From: TK10-74A sp965263065
GTDB lineage: Bacteria; Chloroflexota; Dehalococcoidia; Bin125
Assembly: GCA_965263065.1 (NCBI GenBank)
Contig: CBDHGH010000003.1
Location: 124,001 to 188,000 of the forward strand
Reading direction: 5' to 3'
Length of the DNA stretch: 64,000 nucleotides
Shown: positions 33,602 to 42,214 of the stretch, one piece after another
Numbering within the stretch: position 1 is the stretch's first letter
How the letters are laid out: every line of letters begins with the position of its first letter
Program-made: the position numbers and the translations under genes
The notes under the pieces: model-generated
The model's database searches: none
Seen by the model: only the letters and a program-made list of their open reading frames with translations
What the model was told of the DNA's origin: nothing

Positions 33602-35896
33602 CTAGACGCCGGGCTTGCCCTCGAACCACGACCGGTACCACCGATAGGTGGCGGCGGTGCTGCTGTTGGTCGAGCCGTAGCCCGTGAGCCAGGGCCGGTG
33701 TCCGACGACCGGCCGGCCCCAGTTGCAGTAGATCTGGGGATTGAGTTCGAGCAGCTTGGTCTGGACCTCGTCGTAGATCGGCAAACGGTCCTCGGCGGCG
33801 AGGGTGGAGCGTCCCTGCTCCAGCAGCGCGTCGAGCCCGGGGTCCGAGAACTCGCCGAAGTTGCGTCCGCCGTCGCTGTGGCTGAGTCCGTAGAGGACGT
33901 CGGGGTCGAACGCGCCCCCGAGGCCCTGGTAGGTGAGGGTGAACTCCCCCGCCGCCCGCAGGGTGTTGTTCTCCGAGTCGGGCTGCTCGTGGACTGCGAC
34001 CTCGAAGCCGATTTCGGCGAAGTTCTGCTGCATCACCTCCGCGTACGCGGTTCCGTAGCCAGCAGCGGCGGTCATCGGCGGCACGCTCGCCGGGTCGTAG
34101 CCGCTGGCGTCGAGCAGCCGCCGGCCCTCGGCCAGGTCCTCCTCGCGCTGGGCGCCGGAGCGGTAGCCGGGACGCTGACGGAGTTCGTCGACGGTCCAGG
34201 CGTATGCGCCGATCGCGTGGGAGATCGGTCCGCCGATTTCCGTCACGCCTTGAGTCGTCACGAGGAGCTGTTCCCGGTCGGTGGCGAGGTGCAGGGCGGT
34301 GCGCACGCGCGGGTCGCCGTAGGGCTCGACCTTGGTGTGGAAGTGGACCGCCGTCCAGTTCCAGGTCGCATTCATGGGCACTTCGACGAGGTTCTCCTCG
34401 CCGACTTGGCCCCGCACGGCCTCGTTCTCCGCCGGGAAGCCCAACCACGGCGCAAAGAGGATGTCGGCCTCGCCGGCGACGTACTGCGCGGCCCGGTACG
34501 CCCCGTCGAGATTCCAGTTCGCCCGCAGCCCGTTGATGTAGGGGAGCCCTTCGCGGTAGTAGTTGGGGTTGCGTTCAAGCTCGGTGAGCACGTCGGCCTC
34601 CCGGGAGACCAGCTGCATGCCGCCGGTGCCGATGGCGGTCGCGGCGTCGCTGGCGATGGCGTCGTCGCCGAAGGCCTCGACCGCGTCGCGCGAGATCATC
34701 AGCATCTGGATCTCGCCGACGGCGGTGAGCAGCGGCGCGAACACCTCCCCGAGCGTGAGGCGCAGGGTGAGTTCGTCGGTGACCTCGAACTGGTCGACGC
34801 TGGCGAAGCGGTCTCTCCAGATGAACTCGGGGTTGTCCTGGCCGAAGCGCTGGAGTCCGAAGGAAGCGTCCTCGGCGACGAACTGCCGCCCGTTCAGCGG
34901 GGCCTTGTCCTGCCAGTGCACGTTCGGCTTGATGTTGTAGACGAAGGTGACGTCATCGACGACCTCGGGCAGCTCCGCCATCGCCGAGGTGAGCACACCG
35001 CCCTCATCGAGGTAGTTGAGGTGGTCGTAGACCGGGAAAATGCTGCTGTCGAGGAAGCCGTGGTCGGCGATGGCCGGGTCGAGGATGCCGCCGTCGCCCC
35101 CGTGCCAGGTGATGATGCCTCCACGCTGCGGGCCGGTGGCCGGGGCCTCGTCGTCCTCCGCCGCCATGGCGGCGCTCTCGGCGGCCTCCTGGGCCGCGTC
35201 GGCGGCCTCTTGGGCCGCGGCGACGGCCGCGGCGGCGGTCTCGGCCGCGGCTTCGGCGGTCTCCTGGGCGGTGGCGGCGGCCGCGCCGGCGGCGGCGGAC
35301 GCCTCGCCGGCGGCAGCCGCGGCGGCGGCCGCGGCCTCGGCGGCCTCGTCGATGGCGGCCTGGGCGGCCGCCGCGGTGGCGGTGCCGGCCTCGACTGCCG
35401 CGGCCGCGTCGCGGGCGGCCTGGGCGGCGGCCTCGGCGGCCTGCGCGGCGGCGTCCGCGACGGCCGCGGCAGCGGCGTCACCGGCCGCGGACGCGGCGTC
35501 GGCGGCCTGGGCGGCCGCGGCGGCCGCGGCTTCCGCGGCGGCGGCCGCGTTGGCGGCGTCCTCCGACTCGGCCGCCTCGGCGGCCAAGGCGGCGGCGGCA
35601 TCGGCGGCGTCGGCGGCCTGCGAAGCCGCGGCGGCGGCCTCGGATGCGGCAGCCGACGCCTCGGATGCGGCGGCCGACGCTTCACCCGCGGCACTGGCCG
35701 CGGCGCTCGCGTCACCCGCCGCCGCGTCGATCGCCGACGTATCGACGGCGGCCGGTGCGGCGTCATCGTCGTCGTCGCCGCAGCCGACCAAGGCCAGCCC
35801 GGCTGCTCCAACCCCAGCCTTCGCGCTGGCTCCCAACATGGTGCGGCGTGAGATCTTCCGCTGTCGCAGGGTCGTCCAATAGTTCCGGCGGCTCAT
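33602..35896 (-). CDS. Family 5 substrate-binding lipoprotein 3, alanine-rich stalk (orphan)
   Basis: 764 residues. Leader, lipobox (C39) and first part of the stalk match paralogue 2 nearly residue for residue (VDTSAIDAAAGDASAAAS). The stalk spans ~46-248. The ligand domain (GGILDPAIADHGFLDSS; NIKPNVHWQDKAPLNGRQF) is closer to paralogue 1 in several blocks, suggesting recombination among copies (inference). There is no transporter gene next to it; it sits between repeat elements. Confidence 0.92.
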   Translation of the reverse strand: MSRRNYWTTLRQRKISRRTMLGASAKAGVGAAGLALVGCGDDDDDAAPAAVDTSAIDAAAGDASAAASAAGEASAAASEASAAASEAAAAASQAADAADAAAALAAEAAESEDAANAAAAAEAAAAAAAQAADAASAAGDAAAAAVADAAAQAAEAAAQAARDAAAAVEAGTATAAAAQAAIDEAAEAAAAAAAAAGEASAAAGAAAATAQETAEAAAETAAAAVAAAQEAADAAQEAAESAAMAAEDDEAPATGPQRGGIITWHGGDGGILDPAIADHGFLDSSIFPVYDHLNYLDEGGVLTSAMAELPEVVDDVTFVYNIKPNVHWQDKAPLNGRQFVAEDASFGLQRFGQDNPEFIWRDRFASVDQFEVTDELTLRLTLGEVFAPLLTAVGEIQMLMISRDAVEAFGDDAIASDAATAIGTGGMQLVSREADVLTELERNPNYYREGLPYINGLRANWNLDGAYRAAQYVAGEADILFAPWLGFPAENEAVRGQVGEENLVEVPMNATWNWTAVHFHTKVEPYGDPRVRTALHLATDREQLLVTTQGVTEIGGPISHAIGAYAWTVDELRQRPGYRSGAQREEDLAEGRRLLDASGYDPASVPPMTAAAGYGTAYAEVMQQNFAEIGFEVAVHEQPDSENNTLRAAGEFTLTYQGLGGAFDPDVLYGLSHSDGGRNFGEFSDPGLDALLEQGRSTLAAEDRLPIYDEVQTKLLELNPQIYCNWGRPVVGHRPWLTGYGSTNSSTAATYRWYRSWFEGKPGV

Positions 35897-35944
35897 CACA
35901 TGTTCCCTTCTGGTCCCCGGCTGTCCCGTTGTGGGATCGCTCGG

Positions 35945-35975
35945 TGCGTGAGCACGCACAGTCTCGCACATTATG
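35945..35975 (-). promoter_or_regulatory. Promoter region of binding-protein gene 3
   Basis: CATAAT on the minus strand (35970-35975) with the intact inverted repeat TGCGTG-AG-CACGCA downstream. Distances to the start codon equal those of paralogue 2 base for base, and the conserved block continues to a shared GGTGCCGGGCGCCGGAACC at about 36040. Confidence 0.5.
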
Positions 35976-36057
35976 AGCGTGCACCCCCAGCCCCGTTATG
36001 TAATATAGAAAGGAACTATGGCTGATTCCATATAATTTATCGGTGCCGGGCGCCGGA

Positions 36058-36155
36058 ACCTCAGCCCCGAACCCCCTCACCCCCGAACCTCCTCATCCAT
36101 TGCCGAGCAGTGGAGAGGAGGGATCGGAGGGAGAGGGGGTTAGGGGTGAGGTTCC
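36058..36155. repeat. Degenerate B-type repeats upstream of binding protein 3
   Basis: ACCTCA-CCCC units followed by CATTGCCGAGCAGTGGAGAGGAGGG and a GGGGTTAGGGGTGAGGTT end. This is the same element type, in the same position, as at 28058 for paralogue 2. Confidence 0.7.
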
Positions 36156-36181
36156 GAACGTCGCGCGGCCGGGAGGCCGCC

Positions 36182-36210
36182 TCGCCACGTCGCCTAGCAT
36201 CCGCTATACT
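36182..36210 (+). promoter_or_regulatory. Sigma70-type promoter
   Basis: TCGCCA (36182-36187), a 17-bp spacer and TATACT (36205-36210) match 4/6 and 5/6 of the consensus. It would start transcription about 40 bp before the candidate small ORF at 36256. Confidence 0.5.
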
Positions 36211-36255
36211 GCGATGGAGACCCGCGGAACGCGGTCGCTCCAGGAAGGAGCGCCG

Positions 36256-36381
36256 GTGCTCAACCCCCGATCAACTCGTGCACACACATGCACACTCGTG
36301 CACACTCGTGCACACACATGCACACTCGTGCACACTCGTGCACACTCGTGCGCCCAGGTGACCCCCAGTGACCGCCCCTGA
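36256..36381 (+). CDS. Candidate small ORF with 10-residue repeats (41 aa)
   Basis: GTG 36256 lies 5 nt after a strong ribosome site (aggaaggag, 36242-36250) and after a promoter-like pair. The peptide begins MLNPRST and then has two RAHTCTLVHT repeats plus RAHSCAQ, rich in His, Thr and Cys, so metal binding is conceivable. The ribosome site lies in a small hairpin (36236-36252). It is encoded by the 10-bp tandem repeat, so it may be only a chance frame. No homologue is recalled. Confidence 0.35.
   Translation: MLNPRSTRAHTCTLVHTRAHTCTLVHTRAHSCAQVTPSDRP
36279..36350. repeat. 10-bp tandem repeat (7 units)
   Basis: Seven in-register units of CACACTCGTG or its variant CACACACATG, in the order variant, normal, normal, variant, normal, normal, normal. 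This gives a 30-bp higher-order period. It is unlike the surrounding GC-rich sequence, and the 10-bp period equals about one helical turn. Confidence 0.9.
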
Positions 36382-36534
36382 CTCCGCCTGCGCGCCCGCG
36401 CACCCACAGAAACGCCAGTGATTATCGGCCCTTTCGCGATCGACCCCCAGCCGGGAGGTGGAAAAACTCCGCAGGGCGTGCACGTGTGCTCTCGACCCCC
36501 CCTGCCGACCCCCCCCCCCCCATACCCCCTCCGG

Positions 36535-36585
36535 TCCCCCCTCTCCAGCGCTTCAGCTGGAGAGGGGGGTGAGGGGGTGAGGTTC
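36535..36585. repeat. B-type palindromic repeat
   Basis: CCCCCTCTCCAGC-GCTTCA-GCTGGAGAGGGGG and GGGGTGAGGTTCC, the near twin of the copy at 33510. A C-run precedes it (36501-36520). It lies just 3' of the ferredoxin gene. The rest of 36382-36607 holds no recognisable gene. Confidence 0.82.
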
Positions 36586-36607
36586 CGGACGTCGCGCGAG
36601 GGGCGGC

Positions 36608-37120
36608 CTAGCTGACGGCGGCGGCGGTCTTCTGCTTGCCGAACTTCTGCTGTCCCGGCGTGGGCTTGTCGTTCGGGTAGTACTGCTTCTTGAGCAACTC
36701 CCGCTCCGGGAAGATGTGCACGGCGTCCCAGCCGCAGGAGTCCTCGCACAGGCGACAGCCGGTGCAGTTCTTCTCGATCACGACGGCCTGCCCGAAGAAG
36801 TCGGTCGCGCCGGGGGTGTGGTCGAGCACGAGGGCGTCGAAGGGACAGACGTTGATGCAGATCTCGCAGCCCGACCCGATGCAGCGGTCCGAGACGACGA
36901 CCGCCTTGGGCCATTCCTTCTTGGGGAACTTGCGGCAGAGGTCGCCCACCTCGTCCAGGATCGCCTCGACCGGGCAGACGGCGCCGCAGGCCCCGCAGTC
37001 GATGCAGAGCACCGGGTCGATGTAGTGGATGACGTTGCGCTCGCCGTAGATGGCGTTCGTGGGGCAGCGGTTCACGCAGGCCGTGCAGCCGATGCAGTTC
37101 TCGACGATCTCGTAGCTCAC
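36608..37120 (-). CDS. Ferredoxin with four 4Fe-4S cluster motifs
   Basis: 170 residues. Cluster motifs: CIGCTACVNRCP (from C9), CIDCGACGAVCP (from C39), the variant CIGSGCEICINVCP, and CTGCRLCEDSCG. The third motif has an enlarged first gap. The C-terminus is Lys/Ala-rich. It is a cytosolic electron carrier or a subunit of an oxidoreductase. The GltD-like flavoprotein at 38944 on the same strand is a possible partner. It starts at GTG 37120. Confidence 0.88.
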   Translation of the reverse strand: MSYEIVENCIGCTACVNRCPTNAIYGERNVIHYIDPVLCIDCGACGAVCPVEAILDEVGDLCRKFPKKEWPKAVVVSDRCIGSGCEICINVCPFDALVLDHTPGATDFFGQAVVIEKNCTGCRLCEDSCGWDAVHIFPERELLKKQYYPNDKPTPGQQKFGKQKTAAAVS

Positions 37121-37342
37121 GCCGTCTCCCCAACGCTGCGCCGGAGCGCCCTGCCGCTGCGCGCCCGATTCCGGGGCGCGGCCATCAGTATAGAGGGTGG
37201 CCCGCCGGCGACAATCGAGGGGCGTCCGGCGGCCCCGTGCGTGACTTATGGGGGAACCGCACGTCCACCTAAGCCGTCAGGTGTTACGATCCGGGTGGTC
37301 GGCGGAATCCACCGGGTAATCGTGGCGGAACGTCGGACAACC

Positions 37343-38908
37343 ATGCGCAAACCTCTTCTCTCTCTCACAGGCGGAATTCTGATCTCGGCGCTCCTGCTGA
37401 CGGGGTGCTTCTGGGGCGGCGACGACGAGGAGGCCGAGCTCCAGGCCGGGGAGGACGTCGCTGCCGGGCAGGCGGCCGAGGCGCCGTCGCAGGAGGCGGC
37501 GCCGGCGGCGCCGGCGGCCCAGGCGCAGTCCGCCGCAGCGGCCGCGCCGGCCGACGCCGCGCCGGCCGACACCGAACAAGCCGCCGCGGAGCCGGCGCAA
37601 ACCGAGCAGCCGGCCCAGGCGCAAACCCAAACGCAAGCCGAGGCCCAAACCCAGACGCAAGCCGAGCAGCCGGCCCCAGCGCAAGACCAGGCAGAAGACC
37701 AGGCGCCCGCCCAGCAACCGGCCCAAGAAGCGGCCCAGGAAGCGGCCGCCGAAGAGCAGGCGCAAACCGAGGCGCCGGCCGACCCGCCCGTTGAGGAGGA
37801 AACGGCCGACGCTGCAGCCGCCGCTGAAGCCGAGACCGAAGCCGCACCGGAGCCCGCCCTGCCCGCCAACCATCTGGTCTACGGCAGCGAGATCCGGTCC
37901 AGCGTCATCACGCCCGACGAGCCCGCGCAGTTCCGCTTCCAGGGCGCCGAGGGCGACCTCGTCCGTATCCGCGTCGATGGGCTCGCCACCATGGATCCCG
38001 TCGTGACGCTGCTGGAGCCCAACCGCACGGAGATCCGCACCAACGACGATGAGAGCATCGCCAATCGCGACTCGCTGCTCATCACGACGCTGCCCTCGGA
38101 GGGTCTGCAGGTGATCCGCGTGGTCCCCTACGACAGCCTGTCCGGCGGGGAGTTCATCGTCAGCGTGGAACTGTTGCCGGCCGAGGCGACCGACGACTCG
38201 AGGATCCTGTCGATCGGTGAGAGCGTGCAGGCCCGGCTCCACCACCCGGGCGATATCGACACGTTTGAGTTCGCCGGCGAGGCCGGCCAGGTCGTGCGCA
38301 TCCGCGCCGATGGCGAGATCGGCGCCGACACGTTCATCGAGGTGTTCGACCCGGAGGGCGGCTTCCTGGCGATCAACGACGATTCCGGCCACGGGCTCGA
38401 CGCCGAACTGGCGCTGGAGCTGGCGGTCAGCGGCCGCTACCGCGTCGATGTGTTTCCCGCGGTGGTGGGCCGGCCGGGAGGCGAGCGGCATCGGATCGGC
38501 GACTACGTGTTCAGCGTCGTGGTGCTCCCGGAAGCGGTCGAGGCCAGCGGCGCGACGGCGACCGCGCTCGCCGGCCTGGCGCTGACGTATCTCGACGCGG
38601 TGCAGACGGGCGACGCGGTCAGCATCTTCGGCCTGGCCGGACCCGAGAAGATCAGCCAGACCGGCTGGAAGAACGCCGAGGATGTGCTCCGCGATCTGTC
38701 CGATGAGCAGGATGTCGTCACCGCCGGCGGCCTCGGCGAGGCCCGCGCCCAAGTCGAAGGCGACCGGGCGCGGGTGTACGTCGGGGTCACGGTCCCGGGG
38801 ACGGACACCGTGCTGACCCTGCGCGTGGATGCGATCAACATCAACGGGCAGTGGCTCGTCGACTTCGTCGAGCGCTTCATTCCCATCGCGAACGACAGCG
38901 GGGCGTAG
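37343..38908 (+). CDS. Tethered lipoprotein with PPC-type domains
   Basis: 521 residues. Signal peptide with lipobox LLTGC (C22), then an acidic patch, then a low-complexity Ala/Gln/Glu/Pro tether (~28-174, including repeated AQTQTQAE). Two PPC-like beta-sandwich domains follow (~178-280 and ~290-405; DPVVTLLEPNRTEIRTNDDE and DTFIEVFDPEGGFLAINDDSG). Last comes an NTF2-like domain (ATALAGLALTYLDAVQTGDAVSIFG). It is a surface protein of unknown function. The 222-bp gap upstream holds no other gene. Confidence 0.8.
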   Translation: MRKPLLSLTGGILISALLLTGCFWGGDDEEAELQAGEDVAAGQAAEAPSQEAAPAAPAAQAQSAAAAAPADAAPADTEQAAAEPAQTEQPAQAQTQTQAEAQTQTQAEQPAPAQDQAEDQAPAQQPAQEAAQEAAAEEQAQTEAPADPPVEEETADAAAAAEAETEAAPEPALPANHLVYGSEIRSSVITPDEPAQFRFQGAEGDLVRIRVDGLATMDPVVTLLEPNRTEIRTNDDESIANRDSLLITTLPSEGLQVIRVVPYDSLSGGEFIVSVELLPAEATDDSRILSIGESVQARLHHPGDIDTFEFAGEAGQVVRIRADGEIGADTFIEVFDPEGGFLAINDDSGHGLDAELALELAVSGRYRVDVFPAVVGRPGGERHRIGDYVFSVVVLPEAVEASGATATALAGLALTYLDAVQTGDAVSIFGLAGPEKISQTGWKNAEDVLRDLSDEQDVVTAGGLGEARAQVEGDRARVYVGVTVPGTDTVLTLRVDAININGQWLVDFVERFIPIANDSGA

Positions 38909-38943
38909 CCGGCCAGCGGGGCGGCAACCGGCACGGCGCGCGG

Positions 38944-40443
38944 TCAGCCGGCGGCGGGCGCCCGCGCCGCGAGGCCGTCGGCCACGTAGGCCAGCATCGC
39001 CGGGATCGCCTGGTGGGCCGAGGCCAGCGCCGTGACCACGAGGTCGGCCCCGTTGACGTTGTCGCCCCCGGCGAACACGCCCGGCTGCGACGTGCGCCCC
39101 GCCGCATCGACGACGATCTGCCCCCAGTCGTCCACGACCACGCCCGATTCCGGCCCCAGCAATTCGGGGTCGACGCCGTAGCCCACCGCGACGACGACGG
39201 CATCGGCGTCGAGGACGAAGTTGGAGCCCTCGATCGGGGAGGGCCGCCGACGGCCGCTCTCATCGGGCTCGCCCAGCTCCATGCGCACACACTCAATCGC
39301 GCACACGGCGCCGTCCTGCCCCAGCAGTTGCACCGGCGTCGTCAGGTATTCGAAGTGGACGCCCTCTTCGCGGGCGTGCCGCCGCTCTTCGAGGCGGCCG
39401 GCCATCTCGTTGTCGGTGCGCCGGTAGAGCAGCGTCACGTGTTCCGCGCCCAGTCGGACGGCGGAGCGCACGCAGTCCATCGACGTGTCGCCGCCGCCCA
39501 CGACGACCACCCGCCGGCCCACATACGGCTTCTGCTGCTGCCCCGCGGGCAGGTCCTCGGGGGGCAGATTGGCGCGCACCAGGAAATCGGTCGCGCTGAA
39601 GACGTGGGCCAACTGCTCGCCCGCGAGGCGGAGACGGCGCGCGGCGCCGGCCCCCTGCGCCAGGAAGATGGCGTCGAAGGCGCGCAATGCGTCCCAGCGC
39701 ACGTCCTGCCCCACGCGCACGCCGGTGCGGAATTCGATGCCGCCTTCGCGCAGGGCGTCGATCTTCTCGTCGACGATGCTCTTGGCCGACTTGAAGTTGG
39801 GGATGCCGTAGCGCAGCACGCCGCCCGCGCGCGGCCACGCCTCGAAGACCGTCACAGAGTGTCCCGCCAAGCGCATCTGCTCGGCGACGGCGAGGCCCGC
39901 CGGGCCGCTCCCAACGACCGCCACACGCCCACCGCTCTCGAAACGGGGGGCGGGGACCGGGAAGCCGCCCCGCTGGCGGCGGTCCCAATCGGCCATGAAG
40001 GACTCCAGCTTGCCGATCGCGACCGGCTTGGCATTCTTGCCCACCACGCAGTGGCCCTCGCAGAGTTGCTCCTGCGGGCAGAGGCGACCGCACAGTTCCG
40101 GCATCTCGCTGGTAGCGCGGAAGATGGCGGCGGCCGGGCCAATGCGTCCCAGCTCGAGCTGGGCCAGCGCCCCGGGGATGTCGTTGCCGACCGGGCAGGC
40201 CGCGACACAGGGCTCGGCGGGGCACTGAATGCAGCGCTGCGCCTCGAACATGGCCGGCTCCGGCGTGTAGCCGTAGTAGACCTCGTCCCAGTTGTGGACG
40301 CGTTCGAAGGCGGGCTGCTTCGTGACGTGGTGCGGGGGGATGCGGAGCCGGGCTCTGCGGTCAATCGGCGGCGCGTCGCGTCGCGGGGGCGTCTTGGGCC
40401 TGGGCTTCCGGGCCCGTTGCTCGCCGGCCGAGGGGGCGGTCAT
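38944..40443 (-). CDS. GltD-like NAD(P)-dependent FAD/Fe-S oxidoreductase
   Basis: 499 residues. An N-terminal Fe-S domain (RCIQCPAEPCVAACPVGNDIPG, LCGRLCPQEQLCEGHCVVG) precedes an FAD site (VAVVGSGPAGLAVAEQM) and an NADP site (VVVVGGGDTSMDCVRSA), with a C-terminal GVFAGGDNVNGADLVVTALASA. This is the glutamate-synthase small-subunit family. No large subunit is nearby, so it may be a ferredoxin:NAD(P) oxidoreductase or part of a split enzyme. ATG 40443 follows ggaggag. Confidence 0.9.
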   Translation of the reverse strand: MTAPSAGEQRARKPRPKTPPRRDAPPIDRRARLRIPPHHVTKQPAFERVHNWDEVYYGYTPEPAMFEAQRCIQCPAEPCVAACPVGNDIPGALAQLELGRIGPAAAIFRATSEMPELCGRLCPQEQLCEGHCVVGKNAKPVAIGKLESFMADWDRRQRGGFPVPAPRFESGGRVAVVGSGPAGLAVAEQMRLAGHSVTVFEAWPRAGGVLRYGIPNFKSAKSIVDEKIDALREGGIEFRTGVRVGQDVRWDALRAFDAIFLAQGAGAARRLRLAGEQLAHVFSATDFLVRANLPPEDLPAGQQQKPYVGRRVVVVGGGDTSMDCVRSAVRLGAEHVTLLYRRTDNEMAGRLEERRHAREEGVHFEYLTTPVQLLGQDGAVCAIECVRMELGEPDESGRRRPSPIEGSNFVLDADAVVVAVGYGVDPELLGPESGVVVDDWGQIVVDAAGRTSQPGVFAGGDNVNGADLVVTALASAHQAIPAMLAYVADGLAARAPAAG

Positions 40444-40598
40444 GGACGGAGCTCCTCCGTACAGTGAGACGCGTCCAGCCGGGTCACGGCTCCCTTGCGG
40501 CTCAGCGATCCGGCGGAGTGGAGCGCTCACGTCCGGGGTCATGCGAGCCCCCGACCGCCTCATCTCCAGCCTACGCGGCTGCTAGCCTCCCTGCGATC

Positions 40599-41489
40599 GT
40601 GGAAACAACAGAGGCCGCCCGTCTGCGCGGACTCGCCGCCGATTTCGCCACCCGCGCGGGCGGCCCGGATGCGGGCGTCGATCTGACGGACTGCGCCCTG
40701 CGCGTCGGTCGCATCGCCGACGCGGGCCTGGATGTCGCGGCGGAGATCGGGCAACTCGACGCCCTCGGCCGCGACGCGGAGCCGCTGCTGGCGGACGCCG
40801 CGCCGGGCCAACGCGCCGACCGGCTGGCCGCCTTCCTCTTCGCCGACCTCGGCTTCGGCGGCGACCCGGACGACTACTACGACCCGCAGAACTCCTACTT
40901 GCACCGCGTCGTGCGACGCCGCCGGGGGCTGCCGATCACGCTCTCGATTCTGCTGATGGAGGTCGGGCGGCGCCTGGGGATCACGATCGAGGGCGTGGGC
41001 GCGCCGCAGCACTTCCTCGTCCGCGTCGCCGCCGGCGCGGAGCCGGATGGGGCCTGGCGCTACCTCGACCCGTTCCATGGCGGGCGCGAGGTCGGCGTGG
41101 ACACGCTGCGTCAGGACGTGGAGCGTCGCCTCGCCAGGGCGCGGGAGGCCGGGGCCACCGGGGCCGGCGCGACGGAGTCGCTGCTTAGCGCGGTCACCAA
41201 GCGGCAGATCCTGGCTCGGGTGCTCCAGAATCTCAAGGTCGCGGGCGTGCGGCGGCGCGACTTCGCCACCGCCCTGGGCGCGGCGGAGCATCTCGTCGCG
41301 TTGACGCCGTGGGCGATCGGCGAGATTCGCGACCGCGGCCTGATCGCGGCGCAACTGGGTCTCGGCGACGCCGCCCTGAGCGATCTGCGGACGTACCGGG
41401 AGCAGGAACCCGCGGCGCCCGACGCTGCGCACGTGGACCAACTCGTCCGGCGACTCGAGCACGGCGCCCCCAGCGACCCACCCGGCTAA
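40599..41489 (+). CDS. SirB1-family transglutaminase-like/TPR protein
   Basis: 296 residues. The SirB1 block PDDYYDPQNSYLHRVVRRRRGLPITLSILLMEVGRRLGI is clear, then GVGAPQHFLVRV and YLDPFHGG. A C-terminal tetratricopeptide-like part follows (RRDFATALGAAEHLVALTP). The biochemical role of the family is not settled. GTG 40599 has a weak ribosome site. Confidence 0.85.
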   Translation: METTEAARLRGLAADFATRAGGPDAGVDLTDCALRVGRIADAGLDVAAEIGQLDALGRDAEPLLADAAPGQRADRLAAFLFADLGFGGDPDDYYDPQNSYLHRVVRRRRGLPITLSILLMEVGRRLGITIEGVGAPQHFLVRVAAGAEPDGAWRYLDPFHGGREVGVDTLRQDVERRLARAREAGATGAGATESLLSAVTKRQILARVLQNLKVAGVRRRDFATALGAAEHLVALTPWAIGEIRDRGLIAAQLGLGDAALSDLRTYREQEPAAPDAAHVDQLVRRLEHGAPSDPPG

Positions 41490-41622
41490 GGCGCGAATTC
41501 AGCGGCGACCGTCCCGCTGTGCTACCCTGCAATTCGGCTGCAACGGGATCATTTTCGTTTCCCCGTTGGCAGTTCGCGAACTTATCGTCTGGTTATTGGG
41601 AGTTGTTCAGCGAGGGACCATC

Positions 41623-42144
41623 ATGACGGCGCCCCAGATGGCGGGTGGTGTGATTCTTGCGCCATTCGAACGGCACACGACCACGAGCCCGTTCCGTTCC
41701 ATCCAGCGGCAACTCGACTATCGCACCGAAGAGGGCCCCTGGTTCCTCGATATCACCGACGACGTGCGCCGCGTCGTGGATGCGGCGGGCCTCGACTTCG
41801 GCCAGGTGACGATCTTCTCCACGCACACGACGGCGGCGATACGGCTGCAAGAGAACGAGCCGCTGCTGATCGAGGACTTCAAGGATCTGCTGCGCAGCAT
41901 CGCGCCGCCCGACCGCTACTACCGGCACAACGACTTCGACATCCGCACGGTCAACATGCACCCGAACGAGCCCGAGAACGGGCATAGCCACTGCCAGCAC
42001 CTGTTCCTCAGCACGAGCGAGACGGTGCCCCTGTTCGACGGCTGCCTGCAGTTGGGCGAGTACCAGAGCATCTTCTTGGTGGAACTCGATGGGGCGCGCC
42101 GGCGGCGGGTGACGGTCAACATTCTGGGAGCGCGCGCCGAGTAG
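41623..42144 (+). CDS. YjbQ (UPF0047) family protein
   Basis: 173 residues with STHTTAAIRLQENE and ENGHSHCQHLFLSTSETVPLFDG, the conserved His/Cys pocket of the family. Members have weak thiamin-phosphate-synthase-like activity in complementation tests; the true role is unclear. ATG 41623 follows cgaggg. The N-terminus is slightly longer than usual. Confidence 0.88.
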   Translation: MTAPQMAGGVILAPFERHTTTSPFRSIQRQLDYRTEEGPWFLDITDDVRRVVDAAGLDFGQVTIFSTHTTAAIRLQENEPLLIEDFKDLLRSIAPPDRYYRHNDFDIRTVNMHPNEPENGHSHCQHLFLSTSETVPLFDGCLQLGEYQSIFLVELDGARRRRVTVNILGARAE

Positions 42145-42214
42145 GCGCCTCCCACGGCGGCGGTCGCGGCCCCTCCCGACCGATCGATCTGCATCCTCCA
42201 GCGCGCGGATGGAG

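Noticed and set aside
36279..36350. Tandem repeat as a CRISPR array
   Set aside because: Units are 10 bp, contiguous and without spacers; no cas genes.
36608..40443. Ferredoxin and GltD-like genes as one operon
   Set aside because: A plus-strand lipoprotein gene lies between them, so co-transcription is impossible as arranged; only a functional link remains possible.
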